Shown piece after piece: positions 32,534 through 41,072 of a stretch of 64,000 nucleotides of DNA (within the stretch, counting starts at the first letter, position 1; the number at the start of each line of letters is the position of its first letter). The DNA is taken from NCBI RefSeq assembly GCF_026242045.1, contig NZ_JAPJDO010000005.1, positions 186,001 to 250,000 of the forward strand, given 5' to 3'. A program made the position numbers and the translations under genes. Source of the DNA: Mycobacterium pinniadriaticum (lineage in GTDB: Bacteria; Actinomycetota; Actinomycetes; Mycobacteriales; Mycobacteriaceae). A model generated the notes under the pieces. It searched no databases. It had not been told where the DNA came from and saw only the letters and a list, made by a program, of their open reading frames with translations.

Positions 32534-33916
32534 GTGGAGCGTTGGGTCCTGCATTTCGACATGGACGCGTTTTTCGCCTCCGTCGAGCAGCTGACCCGTC
32601 CGACACTGCGCGGCCGGCCGGTGCTGGTCGGCGGTCTCGGCGGCCGGGGTGTGGTGGCCGGGGCCAGCTACGAGGCCAGGGTGTTCGGCGCCCGGTCGGC
32701 GATGCCGATGCATCAGGCCCGCCGGATGGTCGGGGTCGCCGCGGTGGTGTTGCCGCCGCGCGGGGTGGTCTACGGCGTGGCCAGCCGCCGCGTGCTGGAC
32801 ACGGTGCGGACCATGGTGCCGGTCCTCGAGCAGCTGTCCTTCGACGAGGCCTTCGGTGAGCCAGCCGAACTGGCCGGGGCCGGTGCTGAAGACGTCGAGG
32901 AGTTCGCGGTGCGGCTGCGTCGGCGCGTCCGCGAAGAGACCGGCCTGGTGGCTTCGGTCGGCGCCGGGTCGGGCAAGCAGATCGCCAAGATCGCCTCGGA
33001 ATTGGCCAAACCCGACGGTCTGCGGGTGGTCCGCCGCGACGAGGAGCGTCGGTTGCTCGACGGGCTGCCGGTGCGCCGGCTGTGGGGGATCGGCCCGGTG
33101 GCCGAGGAGAAGCTGCACCGGCTCGGCATCGAGACCGTCGGGCAGCTGGCCGCCCTGTCCGATGCCGAGGCGGCCAGCATCCTGGGCGCCACGGTCGGCC
33201 CCGCGCTGCACCGGCTCGCCCGCGGTATCGATGACCGACCGGTGGCCGAACGTGCGGAGGCCAAGCAGATCAGCGCCGAGTCGACGTTCCCCGCCGACCT
33301 GACCACCATCGAGCAGCTGCGCGAGGCCATCGGCCCGATCGCCGAGCACGCCCACCGGCGCCTGGAGCGTGATGGCCGCGGCGCGCGCACCGTCACCGTC
33401 AAACTCAAGCGGTCGGACATGACCACGCTGACCCGCTCGGCGACGCTGCCATACGCCACCGGAAATGCGGGCACCCTGTCGGCGACCGCGCACCGGCTGC
33501 TGCTCGATCCCCGCGAGATCGGCCCGATTCGGCTTCTCGGCGTTGGTTTTTCGGGACTGTCCGACGTCCGTCAAGAGTCGCTGTTCCCCGACCTCGAACA
33601 CATGGGGGGAGCGGTGGCCGACACGTTGGACACCCACATGCCGGTGCCCGATCCGGCGCCCGACGCCGGCGGCTGGCGCATCGGCGACGACGTCAGTCAC
33701 CCCGAACTCGGCCACGGCTGGGTACAGGGAGCCGGTCACGGTGTTGTCAGCGTGCGGTTCGAGACCCGTGGCAGCGGTCCCGGCGTGATGCGGACGTTCG
33801 CCGGCGACAATCCCGAACTGCGCACAGCCAACCCGGTGGACAGCCTCGACTGGGGCCAGTACCTCGACGACCTCGCCGGCTCAGCCCCACCGGGCGATGA
33901 CGTCGACGACCGATAG
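32534..33916 (+). CDS. dinX: Y-family DNA polymerase IV (DinX)
   Basis: 460 aa translesion polymerase (DinB1/DinX; Rv1537 463 aa). Catalytic metal ligands in [13 protein letters not shown] at residue 8 and SFDEAFGE near 105. Finger/palm motif [17 protein letters not shown]. HhH thumb around [19 protein letters not shown]. Little-finger domain up to about 360. A C-terminal tail of about 90 residues ([20 protein letters not shown]) is typical of the mycobacterial DinX form. No clear beta-clamp motif was picked out. Overlaps the convergent ansA by 36 bp. Confidence 0.95.
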   Translation: MERWVLHFDMDAFFASVEQLTRPTLRGRPVLVGGLGGRGVVAGASYEARVFGARSAMPMHQARRMVGVAAVVLPPRGVVYGVASRRVLDTVRTMVPVLEQLSFDEAFGEPAELAGAGAEDVEEFAVRLRRRVREETGLVASVGAGSGKQIAKIASELAKPDGLRVVRRDEERRLLDGLPVRRLWGIGPVAEEKLHRLGIETVGQLAALSDAEAASILGATVGPALHRLARGIDDRPVAERAEAKQISAESTFPADLTTIEQLREAIGPIAEHAHRRLERDGRGARTVTVKLKRSDMTTLTRSATLPYATGNAGTLSATAHRLLLDPREIGPIRLLGVGFSGLSDVRQESLFPDLEHMGGAVADTLDTHMPVPDPAPDAGGWRIGDDVSHPELGHGWVQGAGHGVVSVRFETRGSGPGVMRTFAGDNPELRTANPVDSLDWGQYLDDLAGSAPPGDDVDDR

Positions 33917-34798
33917 TTTCAACGCCAGCGCGACCATCAGCAGCACCCGGGCCTGACTGCTGCGCAGCGCCGGCACCAGCACCGCCCCGGCGCCCGCCAG
34001 GTCGTGCCCCGGCCCGTACACCGCGGCGGTACGGCCCCGCGGCACGCGGGTGGTCACCGCGACCGCCACCCCGCGGGCGCAGGCCTGCCGCACGGCCTCG
34101 ACCACCGCGGTGCCGGCATTGCCCGCGCCCGTCGCCTCGACGATCAGGCCGGCCGCACCGGCCTGGACGAACGCCTCGATCGCCGTCTCGTCGGCGCCCG
34201 GGTATGCCGCCGCGATGTCCACCCGTGGGATCTCGGTGACCGACCCCAGAAAGGCCCGCCGCTTGGTGCCCGCCACCCGAAAGGTGCCCTCGGCGACCGC
34301 GCCCACCGGCGGCGGCCCGCCGAACACCCCGGGGCCGCCGACCTTCGTGGTGCCCAGCGCGGGCAGCACCGCCCCGGCGAAACAGATCAGCACGCCCTGA
34401 TTCCGTGCCTGCGGACTGGCCGCCACCGCCAGGGCGTCGCGCAGATTGCCCGGGCCGTCGGCATCGGGGGCGTCGGCCGGCAGCGCCGCCCCGGTCACGA
34501 CCACCGGCGCCGTGCCGTCGTAGGTGAGCTCGAGCCACAGCGCGGTCTCTTCCATCGTGTCGGTGCCGTGCGTGACGACGATGCCGTCGGCGCCCTGCGC
34601 CGCCCGGCTGACGGCGGCACCGATGTGCAGCCACTCGGCGGGCGTCAGCTGCGAGCTGTCCATGGTGAACAGGTCGATCACCCGCGCGTCGTGCCCCGAG
34701 ACCAGCTCCTCGCCGGTGTGCACCGGCCTCAGGACACCCTCGCCGTCGGCGCTGGTGGAGATGGTCCCGCCGGTGGCGACGACGACAAGTCGGGGCAT
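33881..34798 (-). CDS. ansA: L-asparaginase
   Basis: 305 aa type I/II asparaginase: hydrolyses L-asparagine to aspartate and ammonia. Catalytic threonines in [11 protein letters not shown] (residue 9-12 region) and [13 protein letters not shown]. Orthologue of Rv1538c. No signal peptide at the chosen start, so probably cytosolic. ATG 34798 ([11 protein letters not shown]) is chosen for family fit; in-frame ATGs at 34807 and 34810 would add 3-4 residues. The much longer frame extending upstream runs over lspA and is not real. Its 3' end overlaps dinX tail to tail. Confidence 0.93.
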   Translation of the reverse strand: MPRLVVVATGGTISTSADGEGVLRPVHTGEELVSGHDARVIDLFTMDSSQLTPAEWLHIGAAVSRAAQGADGIVVTHGTDTMEETALWLELTYDGTAPVVVTGAALPADAPDADGPGNLRDALAVAASPQARNQGVLICFAGAVLPALGTTKVGGPGVFGGPPPVGAVAEGTFRVAGTKRRAFLGSVTEIPRVDIAAAYPGADETAIEAFVQAGAAGLIVEATGAGNAGTAVVEAVRQACARGVAVAVTTRVPRGRTAAVYGPGHDLAGAGAVLVPALRSSQARVLLMVALALKLSVVDVIARWG

Positions 34799-34871
34799 GC
34801 CCGCCATCATGGCGCACCGGCCGACATGCAGCCCGCGCAACCAGGGAACGCAACTAGGGAATGATGGTGGG

Positions 34872-35468
34872 GTGACCGACGAACCCAGGGGCAGCGCAGA
34901 GCCCGCGACCAACGCCGCTGACCAGCAGGTCGGTGCGCAATCGTCGCGGCGGCGGCTGCGGCTGCTGCTGTCGGTGGCGGGCGTGGTGCTGGCGCTCGAC
35001 GTGATCACCAAGGTGCTGGCGGTGAAGTTGCTCACCCCCGGACAGCCGGTCTCGATCATCGGCGACACGGTCACCTGGACGCTGGTCCGCAATTCCGGGG
35101 CGGCGTTCTCCATGGCCACCGGATACACCTGGGTGCTGACGCTGGTCGCGACGGGCGTGGTGGTGGGGATTTTCTGGATGGGCCGACGGTTGGTGTCACC
35201 GTGGTGGGCCGTGGGGCTCGGGATGATCCTCGGCGGCGCGCTGGGCAATCTGGTCGACCGGTTCTTCCGCTCGCCCGGTCCGCTGCGCGGACACGTCGTC
35301 GATTTCCTGTCCATCGGGTGGTGGCCGGTTTTCAACGTGGCCGATCCGGCGGTGGTCGGCGGCGCCATCCTGCTGGTGGCGCTTTCGGTGTTCGGCTACG
35401 ACTTCGACAGCACCGGTCGGCGCAGATCCGAGCCGTCGGACAGCGACGACGAGGCCGAGACCGCCTGA
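34872..35468 (+). CDS. lspA: Lipoprotein signal peptidase II
   Basis: 198 aa (M. tuberculosis LspA 202). Aspartic membrane protease that removes signal peptides from diacylated prolipoproteins. Four membrane helices follow a hydrophilic N-terminal extension of about 35 residues typical of mycobacteria. Catalytic Asp residues are in GNLVDRFFR and [10 protein letters not shown]. The start GTG 34872 follows the ansA divergent gap (73 bp). The stop overlaps the next start (TGATG), so translation with the pseudouridine synthase gene is coupled. Lipoproteins are abundant in the mycobacterial envelope, and this is the sole processing enzyme expected. Confidence 0.97.
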   Translation: MTDEPRGSAEPATNAADQQVGAQSSRRRLRLLLSVAGVVLALDVITKVLAVKLLTPGQPVSIIGDTVTWTLVRNSGAAFSMATGYTWVLTLVATGVVVGIFWMGRRLVSPWWAVGLGMILGGALGNLVDRFFRSPGPLRGHVVDFLSIGWWPVFNVADPAVVGGAILLVALSVFGYDFDSTGRRRSEPSDSDDEAETA

Positions 35469-36394
35469 TGGCGGAGCGGTCGATGCCGGTCCCCGAGGGG
35501 TTGGCCGGCATGCGCGTCGACGCCGGTCTGGCGCGGCTGCTGGGCCTGTCCCGAACGGCCGCGGCCGCCATCGCCGAGGACGGTGGCGTCGAGCTCGACG
35601 GCGTGTGCGCCGGAAAGGCCGACCGGCTCGAGGCCGGTGCGTGGCTGCACGTACAGATCCCCGAGGAAGCCCCGCCGCCGGAGAACACGCCGGTCGAGAT
35701 CGAGGGCATGACGATCCTGTACTCCGACGCCGACATCGTTGCCGTCGACAAACCGCCCGGCGTGGCCGCTCACGCGACAGTCGGCTGGCACGGGCCCACG
35801 GTTCTCGGCGGGCTGGCCGCCGCGGGCTTCCGGATCAGTACCTCGGGGATCCACGAACGCCAGGGCATCGTGCACCGCCTCGACGTCGGCACATCCGGGG
35901 TCATGGTGGTCGCCCTGTCCGAGCGGGCCTACACCCTGCTCAAGCGGGCCTTCAAGCAGCGCACCGTCGACAAGCGCTATCACGCAGTGGTGCAAGGACA
36001 TCCGGATCCCTCCAGTGGGACCATCGACGCGCCGATCGGCCGACATCGGGGCCATGACTGGAAATTCGCCGTCACCGAAACCGGACGGCACAGCATCACC
36101 CACTATGACACCCTGGAAATGTTCCGGGCGGCAAGCCTTCTCGACATCCATCTGGAAACCGGTCGTACCCATCAGATTCGCGTGCATTTCGCCGCGCTGC
36201 ACCACCCGTGCGCCGGCGACTTGACCTACGGTGCCGATCCGGTGCTGGCCAAGCGGCTCGGCCTGGAACGGCAGTGGCTGCACGCGCGGTCGCTGGCGTT
36301 CGCGCACCCGGCCGACGGCCGGCATATTGAGATCACCAGTCCGTACCCCGCCGATCTGCAGCATGCCCTCGACTTGCTGCGGGTCGAATCGTGA
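35468..36394 (+). CDS. RluA/RluD-family 23S rRNA pseudouridine synthase
   Basis: 308 aa, same length as Rv1540. N-terminal S4-like RNA-binding domain (about 10-75: [20 protein letters not shown]). Catalytic domain with the family motif [17 protein letters not shown] (catalytic Asp in HRLD), followed by [11 protein letters not shown] and the binding segment [12 protein letters not shown]. Probably modifies helix 69 or another 23S site like RluD. Translationally coupled to lspA upstream and overlapping rarD by GTGA downstream, the common lspA-rluD arrangement. Confidence 0.95.
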   Translation: MAERSMPVPEGLAGMRVDAGLARLLGLSRTAAAAIAEDGGVELDGVCAGKADRLEAGAWLHVQIPEEAPPPENTPVEIEGMTILYSDADIVAVDKPPGVAAHATVGWHGPTVLGGLAAAGFRISTSGIHERQGIVHRLDVGTSGVMVVALSERAYTLLKRAFKQRTVDKRYHAVVQGHPDPSSGTIDAPIGRHRGHDWKFAVTETGRHSITHYDTLEMFRAASLLDIHLETGRTHQIRVHFAALHHPCAGDLTYGADPVLAKRLGLERQWLHARSLAFAHPADGRHIEITSPYPADLQHALDLLRVES

Positions 36395-37293
36395 CGACCA
36401 CCCAACAAGAGCCCAAGACCGGCGGGCTGCTCTACGGCGTCGGCGCGTACGGATCCTGGGGGCTGTTCCCGGCGTTCTTCCCATTGCTCAAACCCGCTGG
36501 CGCGCTGGAGGTTCTGGCCCACCGCATTGTCTGGACACTGGTGTTGATGGCGGGTGTCCTGGTGGCCGTGCGCAAGCTGTCCGCCCTGCGGGAGATCACC
36601 GGCCGGACCTGGCTGTTGTTGGTCTGCGCTTCGGCGCTGGTGTCGGCCAACTGGGTGATCTACGTATACGCCGTCAACAACGGTCACGTGGTTGACGCCG
36701 CGCTCGGTTACTTCATCAATCCGCTGGTCAGCGTGCTGCTCGGGGTACTGATCTTCCGAGAGCGGCTCAACCGGGCTCAGGCGATGGCCCTGTTGGTAGC
36801 GCTCGCGGCGGTGGTGCTGCTCGGCGTCGAGGTCGGCGGGCCGCCGTTCATTTCCCTCGGGCTGGCCTTCAGCTTCGGCCTCTACGGCGCGGTCAAGAAG
36901 GTGGTGCCCACCGACCCGCGGGTGAGTGTCGGCGTGGAGGCCGCGATCGCCGCACCGTTCGCCATCGCCTACATCGCCGCGCTACAGCTGTCCGGGCACG
37001 GCCAGTTCACCAACAACGGGCCGGGCCACATCGCGTTGATGATCTTGGCCGGTCCGGTCACCGCAATCCCGCTGCTGCTCTTCGCGGCCGCGGCCCAGCG
37101 GCTGCCACTGGTGACTCTCGGGCTGTTGATGTACCTCACCCCGGCCATGCAGTTGACCTGGGGCGTGGTGATGGGCCACGAGCCGATGCCACCGGTCCGC
37201 TGGGTCGGCTTCGCGCTGATCTGGGTAGCGCTGCTGGTGTTCAGCGGTGACGCCCTGCGGCGCGCTCGTCAGTCGGCGGCCACACCGAGCTGA
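36391..37293 (+). CDS. rarD: RarD/EamA-family permease
   Basis: 300 aa with ten predicted membrane helices in two EamA repeats. Characteristic start [30 protein letters not shown] (shown here in part: [16 protein letters not shown]) and the segment [18 protein letters not shown] are diagnostic of RarD proteins. RarD was named from chloramphenicol sensitivity; the transported substrate is not established. GTG 36391 overlaps the stop of the pseudouridine synthase (GTGA), so it is the third gene of the lspA operon. Its end overlaps the convergent pyruvyl transferase gene by 25 bp. Confidence 0.92.
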   Translation: MTTTQQEPKTGGLLYGVGAYGSWGLFPAFFPLLKPAGALEVLAHRIVWTLVLMAGVLVAVRKLSALREITGRTWLLLVCASALVSANWVIYVYAVNNGHVVDAALGYFINPLVSVLLGVLIFRERLNRAQAMALLVALAAVVLLGVEVGGPPFISLGLAFSFGLYGAVKKVVPTDPRVSVGVEAAIAAPFAIAYIAALQLSGHGQFTNNGPGHIALMILAGPVTAIPLLLFAAAAQRLPLVTLGLLMYLTPAMQLTWGVVMGHEPMPPVRWVGFALIWVALLVFSGDALRRARQSAATPS

Positions 37294-38324
37294 CGGCGCA
37301 GCGCGCTGTATTCGGTGTGTAGTTGGGTGCGGAGCCGGTCGACGGCGGCGCGCTTGGCCGCCCTGATGGTCCCGGCGTCGGCGAGCGCGCCGAGTGCCCG
37401 GTCGACGACGCCGGCACCGGTCACCTGGTCGGTGCGGATCAGTGACCGCTCGTCGTCGATTGACAGCGCGAAGTCCCGGCATTTCGGTTGGTACTCAAGC
37501 GAAACCACCGGAGTATCGGACAACGCCGCCAGAATCCCGGCGTGCAGCCGGCAGACGATGGCCGCCGAACAGCGGGCGAACTCCCGCGCGGCCGCCGTGG
37601 CGTCGGCCGGCAGCAGGATATCGGCTCCGACATCTCGGAACGCCACTTCCAGCCACCGGCGATCACCGGGATTCATCAGGATCCCGACGAATCGGTGGCC
37701 CCGTCTCGACAATTCCTTGACGGCGATGGCGATCTGGTCGGCGACGCCGGCCGGATCATGCCCCCACAGATCGTCGCCGTAGCCGAGGTTCACCCCGATC
37801 AAGCCGTCCTCGACCGGCACCTCGGGGCGCGGCAGGATCAGCGCCGGATCGCCGGTCACCTTGGCCGCCAATCCGATGTCGGCGAGCAGCTCGACGCTGC
37901 GCGGTCCGCGCACCGACACCGAGTCGAAGCCGGCGAGGATGGACGCCCATTTGGTGAGCTCACCGCGTGCCGAGCCGCTGCCGCGTCCGACGTAGCCGGG
38001 GTCCTGGACCCCGACACCGATCGCGTACTTGCCGTTGTTCTTGGTCACCGCCAGGCCCAACTTGACCAGCTGCCGAAAGTAGCGCACGCCGACCAGCGTT
38101 CCGCCGCCCATCACCAGTGTGCTGGGCCGGCGCGCCCGCTCCCACGCCGCCGCGGGCGGGAGGACGAACTCGTGCGGCAGCCGCGGGATGTCGTTGAATG
38201 TCACGCCGGGAAGCTGCGACTTGACCGCGTCGTAGATCGCGTCGTCGCCGAGATTGTCCTTCTCGTGGAACCCCAGATAGGCGACCGTCGCGGCGTGGCT
38301 CACGCACACCGACCCTATACTCAT
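37269..38324 (-). CDS. Polysaccharide pyruvyl transferase family protein
   Basis: 351 aa, WcaK/CsaB family. Features: N-terminal AYLGFHEKDNLGDDAIYDAV, the Gly-rich LVMGGGTLVG, VSVRGPRSVELLADIG, then SAAIVCRLHAGILAALSDTPVV, which holds the conserved RxHxxI family residues. These enzymes transfer pyruvate from PEP as a ketal onto surface sugars. In M. smegmatis related genes make the pyruvylated glucoses of trehalose-based LOS, so a link with the pks locus 11 kb away is possible. The start is uncertain: ATG 38324, or GTG 38309, which has TATAGG 6 nt upstream. Divergent from a membrane protein gene. Confidence 0.87.
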   Translation of the reverse strand: MSIGSVCVSHAATVAYLGFHEKDNLGDDAIYDAVKSQLPGVTFNDIPRLPHEFVLPPAAAWERARRPSTLVMGGGTLVGVRYFRQLVKLGLAVTKNNGKYAIGVGVQDPGYVGRGSGSARGELTKWASILAGFDSVSVRGPRSVELLADIGLAAKVTGDPALILPRPEVPVEDGLIGVNLGYGDDLWGHDPAGVADQIAIAVKELSRRGHRFVGILMNPGDRRWLEVAFRDVGADILLPADATAAAREFARCSAAIVCRLHAGILAALSDTPVVSLEYQPKCRDFALSIDDERSLIRTDQVTGAGVVDRALGALADAGTIRAAKRAAVDRLRTQLHTEYSALRRQLGVAAD

Positions 38325-38380
38325 CGTCGCGGCCAGGCCGCGCCCGGCGGCACGGGCCGCCGAAAGCCACTGGGGGTTTG

Positions 38381-39616
38381 ATGCCGAGCACCGCGGTCGA
38401 GACGGGGCGCAGGCGCGGCTTCTTCGTCACGTTCACGGTGCTGCTGGTGGTGTGGGCGGCGGTGCTCCTGACGATCGCGCTGACCGTGATCCCCGATGGC
38501 TACTGGTACTCCTACTTCGTCATCGACTACTCGGTCGGTTTCATCCGGCGTGGGCTGGCCGGCGAGATCCTGGGCCTGTTTCCCAGGGAGCACTACTTCG
38601 GTGCGTTGGCCGTGCTGCGCTGGATTCCCACGGTGGCCTTCGCCCTCGGCCTGGCCGCCGTGGCGTGGTCGGTGGCTGTCTCCTCCGGGCGTTCGCAGCG
38701 ACGGCGGCTGTTGGCACTGTTGATTCCCGTGCTGCCGTTCGGGTTCGCCTTCGGTTTGTTCTCGGCACGCACCGATCTGCTGGGAGGTGCGGCGCTGATC
38801 GGCTTGGCGGTCGCGTTGACCAGGGTCAGCACCGCCCGCGCGACCGTCATCTCCAGTGCGGTCTACGGCTCGGTGCTGGCCGTGCTCACCCTGATCCACG
38901 AGGCGACCCCGTTCCTGTTCGGGCTCGGCGTGCTAGCTGCTCTGACGGTGCTGGCGGACCGGCTGGACGCCAGGGCGTTTCGGGCCAGCGCCGCGCTGGC
39001 GCTGGGCCCCGGCATCGTCGTCGCGATGACGCTGGCCGCGTTCGGTAAGCAGGGCGTTTCGGCCCAGCTCTGCCAGCTGGTTCAGCACGGGCCGATGGAT
39101 CATCCGCTGGCGGGCAAACCCTCCATCGGCCAGCTGCTGAGCGGGTTCCACTACTACGTCGACTACCACGACTGGTTCTGCCGGGCCTTCTTGCCGCTGT
39201 TCGACATGACCTTCGTCGAGGGTCTGCGATTCGTCGGCAGCATCGGTGTCGTCGCACTGGCCGGTTCGACGGTCTACGGGATCGCCACCCTGGTGATCAG
39301 CATGCTGGCCATCGGCCATGTCGCCGGTGTTCCGGTCCGGCGGTTCCGGGATGCCCTGCGCAGACGGCCGCTGGCCATGCTCATCGGGCTGGTGCTGATC
39401 CTGCCGGTGTTCGCCACCGGTGTGGACTGGGTCCGCTGGTGGGTCATCATCGCCTTCGATGTCGGCATCGTGTTTCTGCTGTACACCCGCAATCAGCCCG
39501 AGGTCGACCAGCCGCCCACCCGGCGCACCCTGGCCGTGTTCGCTGTCGGCGCGATCCTGCTGGCGGTGATCCCGATCGGCATCATCCCCGGTTTCGGCGC
39601 GCCGGTTCCGATGTAA
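38381..39616 (+). CDS. Large polytopic membrane protein
   Basis: 411 aa with about nine to ten membrane helices. The N-terminal part contains WYSYFVIDYSVGFIRRGLAG between helices 1 and 2, a motif I associate with uncharacterised membrane proteins of polysaccharide loci and GT-C-like proteins. A periplasmic loop of about 55 residues (QLCQLVQHGPMDHPLAGKP) sits near the middle. The D/E residues after helix 1 that mark true GT-C enzymes are not clear. It starts 56 bp from the divergent pyruvyl transferase gene and is followed 27 bp later by a small anchored protein, likely one operon. Function unknown; surface-glycan export or assembly is a guess from context. Confidence 0.75.
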   Translation: MPSTAVETGRRRGFFVTFTVLLVVWAAVLLTIALTVIPDGYWYSYFVIDYSVGFIRRGLAGEILGLFPREHYFGALAVLRWIPTVAFALGLAAVAWSVAVSSGRSQRRRLLALLIPVLPFGFAFGLFSARTDLLGGAALIGLAVALTRVSTARATVISSAVYGSVLAVLTLIHEATPFLFGLGVLAALTVLADRLDARAFRASAALALGPGIVVAMTLAAFGKQGVSAQLCQLVQHGPMDHPLAGKPSIGQLLSGFHYYVDYHDWFCRAFLPLFDMTFVEGLRFVGSIGVVALAGSTVYGIATLVISMLAIGHVAGVPVRRFRDALRRRPLAMLIGLVLILPVFATGVDWVRWWVIIAFDVGIVFLLYTRNQPEVDQPPTRRTLAVFAVGAILLAVIPIGIIPGFGAPVPM

Positions 39617-39643
39617 GGCCCGAGAACACAGATCGAGGAGCGC

Positions 39644-40240
39644 ATGCCCGACTATTCCCGCCGCAACCGACGGATCGTCATCGCGGTGGTCGCCGCGCTG
39701 GCGGCGGCGGCGATCGTGGTACCGGTCCTCGGCGTGCTGTTGACCCCCGGTGTGCTCAAGAAGCAGACGGACACCGCGATGCTGACCACGACGACGACCA
39801 CCCCGCCGCCGTTGACGATCAAGCCACTGGCGCTGCGGCCGGTGGATGGCCCCGCTTACGTTCCGCAAGGCGACGACTGCGCGCCGCCGCCGCCGACCCC
39901 GCCGGAGGCGCCGCTGCGCACCTGCGACATCCTCAAGTCCGCGGTGTACCAACTCGGGCCCGAGGTACTGCGGCTGCAGCCGGTCGACGTCGACTCGTTC
40001 CTGAACCCACTGACCGCCAAGCAAGTCGTTCAGGTCACCATGACCCAAGAATCGGCGCGGGCCTTCGCCGATTACACCGCCAGCCATATCGGCGAACAGG
40101 TCGCCTTCGTGCGTGCGGACATCGTCGTCTGGGCGCCGAAGATCACCGAGAAGATCGACGGCGAGGTGCTGCAGCTGTCCGGTGAGGTGACGGCCGAGCA
40201 GGCGGGCGAGATCGCCAGAATGCTGCGCGACGAGGCCTGA
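39644..40240 (+). CDS. Membrane-anchored SecD-P1-head-like protein
   Basis: 198 aa. A basic N-terminus (SRRNRRI) and one membrane helix (residues 11-33) are followed by a Thr/Pro-rich linker (TTTTTTPPP). An exported domain of about 140 residues comes next, whose second half (VVQVTMTQESARAFADYT, then EVLQLSGEVTAEQAGEIA) resembles the P1-head subdomain of SecD. Two Cys (DDCAPP and RTCDIL) could form a disulfide outside the cell. No other SecD parts are present. GAGGAG precedes the ATG by 3 nt. Lies in the same direction as the large membrane protein and may work with it; function unknown. Confidence 0.75.
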   Translation: MPDYSRRNRRIVIAVVAALAAAAIVVPVLGVLLTPGVLKKQTDTAMLTTTTTTPPPLTIKPLALRPVDGPAYVPQGDDCAPPPPTPPEAPLRTCDILKSAVYQLGPEVLRLQPVDVDSFLNPLTAKQVVQVTMTQESARAFADYTASHIGEQVAFVRADIVVWAPKITEKIDGEVLQLSGEVTAEQAGEIARMLRDEA

Positions 40241-40244
40241 GGCG

Positions 40245-40586
40245 TCAAGACCGGGCGTACTCGAACATCACGCCCGCGGCGACACCGAGAATGACCACGA
40301 CCATGAACACGGTGGCGCCGGGCACCAGGTAGCGCGACAGTGGCGTCTGCCCGTTGACCACGGTGTCGCGCACCCGCTCATAGCGGCGGCCGACCAGGAA
40401 CAGGCTGGCCAGCGCCACCAGCACCGTGACGCCGATGCCCGGACCGAGTGGGAAGCGTTCGGTCACGCTCCACCGGGTCACCAGCGCACCGACGGCCAGC
40501 GCCCCGATGATCGTGCGTTGCCAGGCCAGCGCCGTGCGCTCGGCCACCGCCTGGGCGTCCAGGAGCGTTGATTCCCGATCGTCCAT
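40245..40586 (-). CDS. DUF202 (YidH-like) membrane protein, short form 1
   Basis: 113 aa with three membrane helices. The N-terminal ERTALAWQRTIIGALAVGAL is the DUF202 signature (ERTxLAWxRT). Starts at ATG 40586, overlapping the stop of the upstream DUF202 gene (TGATG). Longer frames reading upstream are shadows. E. coli homologues are YidG/YidH, which lack a defined function. Confidence 0.85.
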   Translation of the reverse strand: MDDRESTLLDAQAVAERTALAWQRTIIGALAVGALVTRWSVTERFPLGPGIGVTVLVALASLFLVGRRYERVRDTVVNGQTPLSRYLVPGATVFMVVVILGVAAGVMFEYARS

Positions 40587-40963
40587 CAACGGCCGAACTC
40601 GGCGAGGTAGATCAGCACGGCCGCGGCCACGATGATGATCGCGACCCCCGACACGATGAGTTGCGGCAATCGATCGATCGGTAGCGGCCGCTCCTCCCGC
40701 AACGCTCGTTCGGTTCGGTCCCATCGCGCGTAGGCCCCGACGCTGACCGCCAGCGACAGGATCAGCAGCAGCGCGGTGATGACGATCCGGAACGGTCGTG
40801 GGCCGAAATCGTGCACCAGGCTGGCCAGCGCGACCGCACCGGCCAACAGCGCCAGGGCGGTGCGCAGCCAGGCCAGAAACGTCCGCTCGTTGGCCAGCGT
40901 GAACCGGTAGTCGGGATCGGTGCCCACGCTGCGCAGCGGAGGTTTGCGGCCGAACATACGCAT
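40586..40963 (-). CDS. DUF202 (YidH-like) membrane protein, form 2
   Basis: 125 aa, three membrane helices, signature NERTFLAWLRTALALLAGAV. First gene of a two-gene operon with the preceding entry; the two are paralogues arranged as yidH-yidG in E. coli. Start ATG 40963 or ATG 40957. The 109-bp gap to dnaE1 is divergent and carries the dnaE1 promoter (TAGACT, 9 nt before its ATG). Function unknown. Confidence 0.87.
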   Translation of the reverse strand: MRMFGRKPPLRSVGTDPDYRFTLANERTFLAWLRTALALLAGAVALASLVHDFGPRPFRIVITALLLILSLAVSVGAYARWDRTERALREERPLPIDRLPQLIVSGVAIIIVAAAVLIYLAEFGR

Positions 40964-41072
40964 CTCCCTATCAGGACCGGCGGGTCAAAGGAAAGCGAAT
41001 CAGCTTCGCCCGCCAGACACGTACCGCGACACGCCGAAGCCTGTCGGTCGGCGGCCCTAGACTGACGGGCCT

